Shown here piece by piece: positions 32,622 through 39,369 of a stretch of DNA of 40,885 nucleotides (position 1 is the first letter of the stretch; each line of letters begins with the position of its first letter). The position numbers were made by a program, and so were the translations under genes. Location: positions 1-40,885 of the forward strand of contig JAILLW010000002.1 in NCBI GenBank assembly GCA_024692955.1, in the 5' to 3' direction. This stretch comes from Lachnospiraceae bacterium (lineage in GTDB: Bacteria > Bacillota > Clostridia > Lachnospirales > Lachnospiraceae). Below the pieces are notes generated by a model. That model searched no databases and was not told the origin of the DNA. It saw only the letters and a list, made by a program, of their open reading frames with translations.

Positions 32622-32951
32622 CCCCCGGGGACGGGGTTAGTGGTTCATTTTATGTCAACCAAAAGTCCATGCAGTCTGCTAAATGCAACCCTCCGGACGC
32701 ATGGAAGACGGGACTGCCGGTTTCCGGGCGTGGGCGCAAAATAATTGAAATACCTGCGGGTCTCTCTCACGGATATCCGGCCCGTTGACCGCTCGGAAGC
32801 ACATCCATGTGCTCCCGTCCCTGGTCTTGAGTATGCTGCGCCGGAAAACCGACTCGGGCACCGCACATCGTCTGCACCACCCGCCCTGCTCCAGGCGCCT
32901 GCGTGCTAAAAATATCTTGCAAAAATGAACCCCTAACCCCGTCCCCGGGGG
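32622..32951. mobile_element. MITE/REP-like element with 30-bp terminal inverted repeats
   Basis: The left end 32622-32651 begins CCCCCGGGGACGGGGTTAG and the right end 32922-32951 is its reverse complement with one mismatch in 30 (T versus G at position 20 of the repeat). The 330-bp unit has no convincing ORF; the inside has only short frames on the minus strand. This architecture fits a non-autonomous miniature element, possibly mobilised by an IS200-like/REP-associated transposase elsewhere in the genome. No clear target duplication is seen. Confidence 0.8.
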
Positions 32952-32989
32952 CCATTCCGTCCCCGGGGGCCATTCCGTCCCCGAGGACC
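32939..32989. repeat. 18-bp tandem repeat at the right end of the MITE-like element
   Basis: CCGTCCCCGGGGGCCATT occurs at 32939-32956 and 32957-32974, and a third partial, diverged copy covers 32975-32989. The first copy overlaps the right terminal repeat, so the array looks like end duplication. Confidence 0.85.
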
Positions 32990-33035
32990 AAAAAACAACC
33001 GTGACAGATCCGTTTTCGGACCGGCCACGGCTGTT
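32990..33035 (-). terminator. Rho-independent terminator of the alcohol dehydrogenase operon
   Basis: On the minus strand, AACAGCCGTG (33035-33026) pairs with CACGGTTGTT (33003-32994) with one wobble. An inner GGTCCG/CGGATC part surrounds an AAAA loop, and a run of six T follows (A-run 32990-32995 on the plus strand). It lies 35 bp after the dehydrogenase stop. Confidence 0.85.
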
Positions 33036-33069
33036 CCCGCTGAATATCTGTTTCTGACCTCGACGTTTC

Positions 33070-34254
33070 CTATCGATAGTCCGCCATCATCTGATAGATC
33101 TTCGTACAGTCGGCTTCGTTGAGGGTTACAAATCCCGAGATCGTGCCGTCCCTTCCGTCACCGCGGCAAAGGATCTCGACAAGCTTCGGAATATCTTCCG
33201 CTTTTGCGCCAAGTTCCTCGAAGTTCTTCGGCATTCCGATGGAGATCAGGAAATTCCGGAAAGCCTCGATCCCGGCTTTTGCGGTTACCTCAGGGTGGGC
33301 GAAATCCATCTGGCAGCCCCAGATCCTGACCGCTGCCTGCGCGAACCGCATTACATTATGAGAAAGCTCGAAGGTAAAGACTGCCGGCATCGTCACCGCA
33401 AGTCCCGCTCCGTGTGCGCAGTCGTAAAGAGCGGAGAGCTCATGCTCGATCGTATGACTCAGCCAGTCCTGGCTCCGCCCCACACCGCAGGAATTGTTGT
33501 GCGCCATGGTGCCGGCCCACATAATGTTCGCTCTGGCTTCATAATTATCCGGATCCGCGATCACGCGGGGCCCTTCGTGGATCATGGTAAGAAGCAGCGC
33601 CTCGATCAGACGGTCCGTTACCTCCACCTCTTCGGTATTTGTCAGATACCGCTCGTAAAGATGCGCCATAATGTCGGTGATTCCGGCCGCCGTCTGGAAC
33701 GGAGGAAGGGTCTGCGTAAGCGCAGGATTGAGGATGCTGAATTTCGGACGGATCGCGTCGCCGCTTGCGCCCCGTTTGAACATCCCTTCTTCTTTTGTGA
33801 TAACGGAGTCGGGGCTCCCCTCGCTTCCCGCCGCGGCGATCGTCAGGATCGTCCCCACGCTGAGGGCCTTCTCGATCCGCTTTCCCCGGTAGAAATCCCA
33901 GAAATCGCCGTCATAGACCACACCTGCCGCGATCGCCTTGGAGGAATCGATCACGCTTCCCCCGCCGACCGCCAGAATGAAGTCCACCTTTTCTTTTCTG
34001 CAAAGATCGATCCCTTCATAGACGAGGCCGCTACGCGGATTCGGCTTAACGCCCCCGAGCTCGATAAAGGAAAGGCCCTCCGCTTCAAGCGACTTCCTGA
34101 CACGGTCAAGCAGACCCGAGCGGATCACGCTTCCGCCGCCGTAATGGAGCAGTACCTTCGTCCCGCCGAAACGTCTTACATATTCACCCGCTTTGTTTTC
34201 GGTATCTTTTCCGAATACAAAACAGGTAGGTGCGTAGAATTCAAAATTGTTCAT
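33070..34254 (-). CDS. Iron-containing alcohol dehydrogenase (butanol dehydrogenase-like)
   Basis: A 394-aa type III alcohol dehydrogenase beginning NNFEFYAPTCFVFGKDTE, most like the NAD(P)H-dependent butanol dehydrogenase/YqhD branch. The nucleotide site is FILAVGGGSVIDSSKAIA. Metal ligands are an Asp and a His in GITDIMAHLYERY and two His in LSHTIEHELSALYDCAHGAG. It reduces aldehydes to alcohols in fermentation or detoxification; the physiological substrate is unknown. Its start overlaps the end of the small membrane protein gene by 4 bp (minus strand), so they are co-transcribed with the nicotinamidase-like gene upstream. A terminator follows. Confidence 0.95.
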   Translation of the reverse strand: MNNFEFYAPTCFVFGKDTENKAGEYVRRFGGTKVLLHYGGGSVIRSGLLDRVRKSLEAEGLSFIELGGVKPNPRSGLVYEGIDLCRKEKVDFILAVGGGSVIDSSKAIAAGVVYDGDFWDFYRGKRIEKALSVGTILTIAAAGSEGSPDSVITKEEGMFKRGASGDAIRPKFSILNPALTQTLPPFQTAAGITDIMAHLYERYLTNTEEVEVTDRLIEALLLTMIHEGPRVIADPDNYEARANIMWAGTMAHNNSCGVGRSQDWLSHTIEHELSALYDCAHGAGLAVTMPAVFTFELSHNVMRFAQAAVRIWGCQMDFAHPEVTAKAGIEAFRNFLISIGMPKNFEELGAKAEDIPKLVEILCRGDGRDGTISGFVTLNEADCTKIYQMMADYR

Positions 34255-34520
34255 ACCTGTTCCTTTCTGCCTGTCCGGCTTATTCTTTTTCCAAGAGCAT
34301 AAAGTGCAAAACTCAGTCCGATCGCGATCACTGCGGTCAGGAAGCAGGGATAGAATACCGGTCGGAACCGGATCGCGAATTCATAGGGATCGAAGATCTC
34401 TTCCCTGTGAAGTTTTACGGAATAACCCATCCAGTAAACCGTTGCGCCGAACGCCGTGATCCAAAGCAGGATCCGGATTATAAACAGGACCTTTACCGGT
34501 GTTCCGGGATCTTTTTTCAT
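34251..34520 (-). CDS. Small two-helix membrane protein
   Basis: An 89-aa protein with two hydrophobic segments (VLFIIRILLWITAFGATVYW and FLTAVIAIGLSFALYAL) joined by a short hydrophilic loop; the C-terminus is basic. I do not recognise a family. ATG at 34520 has GAGG with an 8-base spacer (CCTC at 34529-34532); a GTG at 34529 would add three residues but overlaps the SD. It lies between the nicotinamidase-like gene and the alcohol dehydrogenase, overlapping the latter by 4 bp. Confidence 0.72.
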   Translation of the reverse strand: MKKDPGTPVKVLFIIRILLWITAFGATVYWMGYSVKLHREEIFDPYEFAIRFRPVFYPCFLTAVIAIGLSFALYALGKRISRTGRKEQV

Positions 34521-34538
34521 AACCGTCACCTCAAAAAC

Positions 34539-35075
34539 TCAGCGCCAGGCCTCTTCCCCCTGACCGGTCACCTCAATATGGCAGGCACGCATGGCCTGAA
34601 GGGCCGTGTCATGGCTTTCCGGCGTAACGCCGGCACAGCACCTTGCGTCCACCGTGATATCCGCCTCCGGAAAAGCCGCCCGCAGGATCAGGGCATTGCT
34701 GATCACGCAGATATCCGTACATACTCCGACGAGCTCTATTTCTTCGGGATCCGACTCCGCGACCCTGTCCGCAAGGTCAAACGAACCGAACGCGGGCTTT
34801 TCCACCACCGTCATTTCCTCCCGCATAAGCTCCGGGACGATCTGCCAGCCCTCTGTCTTTGAGATGCAGTGTTCCACCGGCAGGCACCGCCCTTCATGCG
34901 TTTTCAGATAATCCGCCTTATGGGTATCCTGCGTGTAGATGACCTCCCGGCCTTCCGCCAGTGCTTTTGCGACTTTTTCCTTTACCGCGGGGATGACCCT
35001 GATGGCGTCCTCATTTTTCAAAGCGCCGTAGGTAAAATCATTCTGCATATCGATCACAACCAAAACATTCTTCAT
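34539..35075 (-). CDS. Cysteine hydrolase of the isochorismatase/nicotinamidase family
   Basis: A 178-aa cytosolic hydrolase with the full catalytic triad: D9 (VVIDMQNDF), K93 (VEKPAFGSF) and C123 (GVCTDICV, cis-peptide loop). Possible metal ligands D50, H52 and H69 (TQDTHKADY, VEHC) support nicotinamidase (nicotinamide to nicotinate, for NAD recycling). The TQDTH...CLPVEHC pattern matches the PncA-like branch, so I favour nicotinamidase, with related ureido or isochorismate hydrolases as alternatives. ATG 35075 is chosen because AGGAGG lies 6 bases upstream; upstream codons are in the promoter region. Confidence 0.88.
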   Translation of the reverse strand: MKNVLVVIDMQNDFTYGALKNEDAIRVIPAVKEKVAKALAEGREVIYTQDTHKADYLKTHEGRCLPVEHCISKTEGWQIVPELMREEMTVVEKPAFGSFDLADRVAESDPEEIELVGVCTDICVISNALILRAAFPEADITVDARCCAGVTPESHDTALQAMRACHIEVTGQGEEAWR

Positions 35076-35121
35076 AAACAGCCTCCTGACAGATCGGAAA
35101 GAAATTACGGTTATGTCATAG

Positions 35122-35150
35122 AGTATAAAGCACGAACTTTTCCTTGACAA
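35122..35150 (-). promoter_or_regulatory. Promoter of the nicotinamidase-dehydrogenase operon
   Basis: On the minus strand TTGTCA (35150-35145) and TATACT (35127-35122) are 17 bp apart. Its -35 overlaps the -35 of the divergent promoter for the Nudix gene. Confidence 0.78.
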
Positions 35151-35172
35151 TAAGAATACCACGGGCTAAGTT
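35144..35172 (+). promoter_or_regulatory. Divergent promoter for the Nudix gene
   Basis: TTGACA at 35144-35149 is followed after 17 bp by TAAGTT (35167-35172), a weak -10. The -35 shares five bases with the opposing promoter. The ATG is at 35192, so the leader would be only about 13 bases. Confidence 0.55.
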
Positions 35173-35191
35173 TTTGAGAGAGGTAAGAAGC

Positions 35192-35647
35192 ATGACCGGA
35201 TATATGGCGGAAATGAGAAAACTGGTCGGTCACCGGACCATCATACAGTGCGCAGCGAGCATCATCCCGGTTGATAATGCGGGAAGGGTGCTGCTCGGGA
35301 AACGCTCCGACAATCATCTTTGGGGATATTCGGGCGGTGCGGCGGAGATCGACGAAGATGCCGAAGAGTGCGCGAAAAGGGAACTTCTGGAGGAAATGGG
35401 TCTTGAAGCGAAAACCCTCGAGTTTTTCTGCGTGAATTCCGGCCCGCAGACGCATTATATCTATCCGAACGGAGATGAAGTGTCGAACTTCGAGATCGTC
35501 TACCTTTGCAGGGACTGGACCGGCACCCCCGCGATCACCGACGGTGAAATGGAAGAGCTCCGGTTCTTCAGCCGGGAAGAGATCGATCTTTCGATGATCT
35601 CTCCTCCGATTCGCGAAGTTATGAGGAAGTTTATTTCAGAGTGTTGA
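35192..35647 (+). CDS. Nudix hydrolase
   Basis: A 151-aa Nudix-fold pyrophosphohydrolase. The Nudix box spans G49 to L71 with all key residues: G49, E55, R63-E64 and E67-E68 followed by MGL. It hydrolyses nucleoside diphosphates linked to another group, often oxidised nucleotides, ADP-ribose or NADH, but the substrate is not predictable. NAD-related substrates would fit the divergent nicotinamidase-like gene, but this is only a suggestion. ATG 35192 is preceded by GAGAGAGG; an upstream TTG at 35144 lies in the promoter and is rejected. Confidence 0.9.
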   Translation: MTGYMAEMRKLVGHRTIIQCAASIIPVDNAGRVLLGKRSDNHLWGYSGGAAEIDEDAEECAKRELLEEMGLEAKTLEFFCVNSGPQTHYIYPNGDEVSNFEIVYLCRDWTGTPAITDGEMEELRFFSREEIDLSMISPPIREVMRKFISEC

Positions 35648-35651
35648 TACG

Positions 35652-35667
35652 GGATCCTTCCGGATCC
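35652..35667. other. Hairpin in the convergent gap
   Basis: GGATCC-TTCC-GGATCC can form a 6-bp hairpin with a four-base loop in the 26-bp space between the convergent Nudix and hypothetical genes. A further CCGGATC follows. No T-tract is present on either side, so termination is uncertain. Confidence 0.35.
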
Positions 35668-35673
35668 TCCGGA

Positions 35674-36069
35674 TCACCGGTTTGATATTCCCGTTATATA
35701 GGAAATAAAGCAGGCAAAGTCTCCGATTCTTTTCCGGTCATCACCGAGTTCCGTACGCCAGGAACTGTCTGCCCCTTCTTTTCCGGCAATTCTGGAAAGG
35801 ATATTCAAAGCATCGATAAAAGCATCATGCTTTATGCTCCTTCCTCTGTCCGCAGCCGCTCTTTCCCCGGGGGTCATCGTTTCCCAGTCGTTGCGGATCT
35901 TCGTGTATTCGGCGGCTTTCTTAAGACAGTCGTTCCAGAAATCCATTTTGTCTTCAAGTGTACAAAGGGTAATGCCCGCGGCCATCTTTTCATAGATCCG
36001 GAGCGCTTCTTCGACGGTCAGGATGCTTCCGGCGGAATGATTGAGATAGGCTTCGTATGTATTGATCAT
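35674..36069 (-). CDS. Uncharacterised helical protein (131 aa)
   Basis: A 131-aa soluble, helix-rich protein starting MINTYEAYLNHSAGS. It has no signal peptide or membrane segment. A conserved-looking core (YTKIRNDWETMTPGERAAADRGRSIKHDAFIDALNILSR) suggests a compact helical bundle, which I recall in uncharacterised Firmicutes proteins but cannot name. ATG 36069 is preferred because GAGG lies 7 bases upstream (CCTC at 36077-36080); ATG 36075 is too close. It is divergent from the CapA-like gene and convergent with the Nudix gene. Function unknown. Confidence 0.65.
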   Translation of the reverse strand: MINTYEAYLNHSAGSILTVEEALRIYEKMAAGITLCTLEDKMDFWNDCLKKAAEYTKIRNDWETMTPGERAAADRGRSIKHDAFIDALNILSRIAGKEGADSSWRTELGDDRKRIGDFACFISYITGISNR

Positions 36070-36147
36070 GTTCATGCCTCGCTTTCCGGGTGGCCATATA
36101 CTGTCCGGAATATTCTATCAAACCCGCCATGCTTATACAACACGGAT

Positions 36148-36176
36148 TTGAAATGCGCTTCCGTTCGGTGTATCTT
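36148..36176 (+). promoter_or_regulatory. Candidate promoter of the CapA-like gene
   Basis: TTGAAA (36148-36153) and TATCTT (36171-36176) are 17 bp apart. The expected start near 36183 is only about three bases before ATG 36186, which has no visible SD, so a near-leaderless transcript is possible. Confidence 0.5.
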
Positions 36177-36185
36177 ATGTTTGAA

Positions 36186-37478
36186 ATGAAGAACAGATAC
36201 GGGATAAAATGCATAATTCTTACCGCGGCCGTGCTGACGCTCTTTTACGGCTGCAAACCTGCAGACGCGGACGCTCCGGTAAACATGTCCGTTTCGGAAG
36301 AACCCCAAAGTACCCCGGAAAACATAATGAAAGAAACTTCTTTCGAACCTCCCGAACCATCTTGCAAACCGCCCGGATCCTCTTTCGAAAAGGCGGAAGA
36401 TGAGCCGGAAGAATCCGTAAATATCATTATGGTCGGGGATATTCTGCTTCACACGCCGGTGGAAGAAGCCGCAAAAAGCGATGAAACGGGCGCTTATGAT
36501 TTCGATTTCATTTTTGAGCATTCCGCAGAAAGGATCGCAAAGGCGGATATCGCCATCGTGAACCAGGAAGTCATAATCGGAGGAGAAGAACTCGGGGTTA
36601 CCGGGTATCCGGCTTTTAACGCCCCCCGTGAAATAGGGGATGCTCTTTATAAAGCGGGCTTCGATGTCGTGTGTCACGCGACGAACCATGCTCTGGATAA
36701 AGGGAAAAAGGGGATCGTCAACTGCCTTTCCTACTGGAGGACGGCGCACCCGGACATGCTTGTCACAGGCATTTATGACAATGCCGATGACGCAAAGACC
36801 GACACCGTTCCGCTGATCGAGCGAAACGGGATCCGGGTGGCGATCCTGAATTATACTTACGGGACAAACGGGATATCCGCGCCGGAAGACATGCCCTATG
36901 CGGTAAGCATGCTGAATGAGGAACGGGTTGCAGCACAGCTTGATCTGGCGGAAGAACTCGCGGATTTTACGGTCGTCTGCCCGCACTGGGGAACGGAATA
37001 TAACCATGGCATCAGCAGCGAACAGGAAAAATGGGCGAAGATATTCAGGGAACACGGCGCCGATGCGGTCATAGGGACTCATCCGCATGTGATCGAACCG
37101 ATGGTGCTTTATGAAGACGAGAATACGGACCTGCTGTCGAACAATCACGGCAGCGGCGATATGCCCGTATACTATTCGCTTGGGAATTTTGTCAACTGGA
37201 CATCCGGCGAGGGGCAGGGGGTTGCGGATCGCATGGTTGGCGGCATGGCTGACCTTACCATAAGCAGAAAGGCGGACGGTGAAGTGTCTCTGGACAGCTT
37301 CCTTGTAAGAGACTATGTATGTCACGTGCAGTCGGGGGACAAAAACGTGACGGTTTATCCTCTGGAAGAATATCCCGAAGCCCTCGCATCGGAGAATGAA
37401 ATCATAAAGCAGGATGGAAGCTTTTCGAAAGAGTATTGTGAGGAATTGTGCCGCAGGGTTTACGGAGGCAGTGAATAG
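36186..37478 (+). CDS. CapA/PgsA-like lipoprotein (poly-gamma-glutamate synthesis family)
   Basis: About 430 aa. The N-terminus MKNRYGIKCIILTAAVLTLFYGC is a lipoprotein-like signal with Cys23 (lipobox not canonical), followed by a Ser/Pro/Glu-rich linker to about residue 78. The rest is the CapA metallophosphoesterase-like domain: VNIIMVGDILLHTPV, ADIAIVNQEV, CHATNHALDKGKKG, TVVCPHWGTEYNHG, GADAVIGTHPHVIEP and YSLGNFVNW, with conserved His, Asp and Asn. In poly-gamma-glutamate operons CapA/PgsA retains or releases polymer; no CapB or CapC gene is nearby, so its role here is open. No SD precedes 36186; earlier in-frame ATGs at 36090 and 36153 would spoil the signal peptide. Confidence 0.85.
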   Translation: MKNRYGIKCIILTAAVLTLFYGCKPADADAPVNMSVSEEPQSTPENIMKETSFEPPEPSCKPPGSSFEKAEDEPEESVNIIMVGDILLHTPVEEAAKSDETGAYDFDFIFEHSAERIAKADIAIVNQEVIIGGEELGVTGYPAFNAPREIGDALYKAGFDVVCHATNHALDKGKKGIVNCLSYWRTAHPDMLVTGIYDNADDAKTDTVPLIERNGIRVAILNYTYGTNGISAPEDMPYAVSMLNEERVAAQLDLAEELADFTVVCPHWGTEYNHGISSEQEKWAKIFREHGADAVIGTHPHVIEPMVLYEDENTDLLSNNHGSGDMPVYYSLGNFVNWTSGEGQGVADRMVGGMADLTISRKADGEVSLDSFLVRDYVCHVQSGDKNVTVYPLEEYPEALASENEIIKQDGSFSKEYCEELCRRVYGGSE

Positions 37479-37536
37479 CCGGGAGAGGGATAACTTTACC
37501 GGAGAGGATATTTCGTATCCGGATCCGCAGACTTTT

Positions 37537-37562
37537 AAGACCGCTTAGGGCGGTCTTTTTTA
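37537..37562 (+). terminator. Rho-independent terminator after the CapA-like gene
   Basis: AAGACCGC (37537-37544) pairs perfectly with GCGGTCTT (37550-37557) around a five-base loop, followed by a run of six T. It closes the CapA-like transcript and separates it from the next leader. Confidence 0.92.
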
Positions 37563-37620
37563 TATCCGGAAAGCAGTCGTAAATATTACGAGATAAGAAA
37601 CCGCCTTATGAAATAATGAT

Positions 37621-37811
37621 ATCAACAACCTGATACGGCTCCCCCTGGTTGATGAGGGGTGATAAGAAAAACATCAACAGCGACTGTAAGCGGCTTATGA
37701 ATACTTACAGGGAACTGCCTGCCGACAGGCAATGAAGAAACAGGTGAAAAGGTACCGGAAGAATCCCGGGACATCCGAAGAGAAGAAAGGTCCCGGAAGG
37801 AGGGAAGACAT
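37621..37811 (+). promoter_or_regulatory. Structured 5' leader of the transglutaminase-like gene, candidate new cis-regulatory RNA
   Basis: The leader has several well-formed elements in order. A CCCC/GGGG hairpin (37641-37659) displays GTTGAT (37648-37653) in its loop. ATCAAC copies lie on both sides (37621-37626 and 37673-37678), so the loop could form either of two exclusive pseudoknots. CTGTAAG/CTTACAG pair at 37684-37690 and 37704-37710, TGCCTG/CAGGCA at 37716-37721 and 37726-37731, and CCGGGAC/GTCCCGG at 37766-37772 and 37790-37796. The SD (AAGGAGGG, 37797-37804) follows the last stem directly. I do not recognise a known riboswitch class. Confidence 0.55.
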
Positions 37812-38996
37812 ATGAAGAAATTAACGAGAATCATCGCAGTTATGATCGCAATCTGTATGGCAGCAGGAACCGGATCGGCCCGTATACCCCACACCGGTAA
37901 TATTGATGCAGCCGTAGCCGGCATCAGGGCTGACGAAAACTATCAGAGAACAAAAATCACCGGCTCGCTTCAGATCACGCGTATCTGCGATGACGGAATC
38001 TGCGGAGTCACATCCTGGAAAGGCGACTATATAGAATATGAAGGTTTTGCAGGAATCAGGACACACTGCGACGGTACCAGGGTAACATACACTATGTACA
38101 GTCACAATTATGACCTGGACAATGGTACAGTCAGCTTTGTATCCGATGATGACATGAAAACGGCCGTAAAGCTCAGCGATATGACAGAGGGTATGTCCAA
38201 AACATTTGACATCACGGATTATGCGGCAAAACCCGGCCTGTATGTTCTGCATATCGACATACCGTACAAAAACAGGACGTACTATGCGAATACCAACCTT
38301 TATTATGACGGTAAAGTCGTTAAAGCCTGCAGAAGGCTCTGTGTGGAAAACATCGACAGCTGGCGGAAACTTGTCGGCAACCTTGATCCCGACAAGTGCC
38401 TTGGAATGTATGTTGTCGATAAGAACGTTCCCATCACTTATCCGACATCCGGCATGGACGGTAATTGCAATCATGTGGAAGAATGGCGCAGCCTTGCCCA
38501 TGAAATCGTTAAGTTCGATTACTGGGACAATGAGATGAAGGTATTCGCACTTGTTAATTATCTTTCACGGAATTATGCTTATGACTACTACAGAGTCCGG
38601 ACTCTTGATAACGTATCCAGAGCCACGACGGCAAAGTGCTGGACCGATGACAGCCTCTGGATGTACTATAACAAAGTAGGCCAGTGCTGGGACTTCGCCA
38701 ACGCGATGACCGTAATGTGCCGTGAACTCGGCATACCCTGTACCACGGTTGAAAACGATTACCATACTGTAAATGCCGTCTGGATGTATGGCGAATGGGT
38801 CTCTATAGATGTCAGCCAGCTGGTTGGATATGGCTGCTTTGAGAAAGATACCGATCCTGATAAATGGGTGGCAGATCGCCAGGGCAGCTTTTCGGGTTGC
38901 TACGGACGCTATTGCGGGGACATGAACAACTACAATCAGTGTATCGCAACCCCTGAGACCACACTCAGCAACAGAAGCGGCCGCAATCCGATATGA
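37812..38996 (+). CDS. Secreted transglutaminase-like (papain-fold) protein
   Basis: A 394-aa protein. Residues 1-23 are a signal peptide (MKKLTRIIAVMIAICMAAGTGSA). Residues about 45-190 form a beta-rich N-terminal domain. The C-terminal part carries a transglutaminase-like core with a complete triad: C292 in GQCWDFANAMTVMCRELGIPC, H318 in YHTVNAVW and D333 in WVSIDVSQ. Bacterial members are usually cysteine proteases or peptidoglycan/protein crosslinkers at the surface. Codon use is visibly more AT-rich than in the surrounding genes. The SD GGAGGG precedes ATG 37812. A long structured leader suggests regulation at RNA level. Confidence 0.85.
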   Translation: MKKLTRIIAVMIAICMAAGTGSARIPHTGNIDAAVAGIRADENYQRTKITGSLQITRICDDGICGVTSWKGDYIEYEGFAGIRTHCDGTRVTYTMYSHNYDLDNGTVSFVSDDDMKTAVKLSDMTEGMSKTFDITDYAAKPGLYVLHIDIPYKNRTYYANTNLYYDGKVVKACRRLCVENIDSWRKLVGNLDPDKCLGMYVVDKNVPITYPTSGMDGNCNHVEEWRSLAHEIVKFDYWDNEMKVFALVNYLSRNYAYDYYRVRTLDNVSRATTAKCWTDDSLWMYYNKVGQCWDFANAMTVMCRELGIPCTTVENDYHTVNAVWMYGEWVSIDVSQLVGYGCFEKDTDPDKWVADRQGSFSGCYGRYCGDMNNYNQCIATPETTLSNRSGRNPI

Positions 38997-39033
38997 CGGC
39001 CTGCCGCGGCGGAAATCCCGGGTATTTAAATAG

Positions 39034-39369
39034 CGCAGCGACTTTCACCCGTTTACGAATATCTGCATTGAGACCCTGCATAAGATCTCCGATACGGGCC
39101 ATGTTCTTGTGATGCTGGCCGATCCGGAGATCGGGATCCATCGCTTCTTTGACCGCCCGGATCCGGAAAAACAGTTTCTCTATCAGCTGATGTTGGAAGA
39201 GCCGGATCCGCAGGCCGCGCTCGATAATTATCGCGAGATCCTGACCAGGATCTGCTCACAGGAAGCCTACGACGAGCTGCTTCATTCCGGCTTCAAAGTG
39301 ATCTTCCGGGATGAAAACCGGAGTCAGGAAGAGACGGTGGAGCTTGCGGAGTCGCTGCTTATTCTGTGA
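39034..39369 (+). pseudogene. C-terminal remnant of an unidentified gene
   Basis: After an in-frame stop (TAG 39031-39033), an open frame of about 111 residues runs to 39369 without a plausible start or SD: FHPFTNICIETLHKISD, a MLADPEIGIHRFFDRPDPEK part, and a C-terminal helix NRSQEETVELAESLLIL. The codon pattern is coding-like and closer to the typical genes of this window than to the transglutaminase gene. It looks like the tail of a larger protein cut by rearrangement. A short frame starting at GTG 39109 exists but has no SD. I do not recognise the family. Its end overlaps the convergent Rpn-family gene by 11 bp. Confidence 0.5.

Noticed and set aside
32645-32866. Minus-strand short frames inside the MITE-like element as genes
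   Set aside because: Around 60-73 codons, no SD, no similarity I can recognise, and located wholly between inverted repeats.
33295-34302. 335-codon plus-strand open frame
   Set aside because: Antisense to the iron alcohol dehydrogenase, whose motifs are complete; no SD and no domain.
36072-37325. 417-codon minus-strand open frame
   Set aside because: Antisense shadow of the CapA-like gene; Arg/His/Phe-rich translation without motifs.
37621-37800. Cobalamin or c-di-GMP riboswitch before the transglutaminase gene
   Set aside because: Some short matches (AGGGAAC, GGTGAAAA) recall a B12 aptamer, but the conserved B12 box and the c-di-GMP-I core are not present. Left as unassigned.
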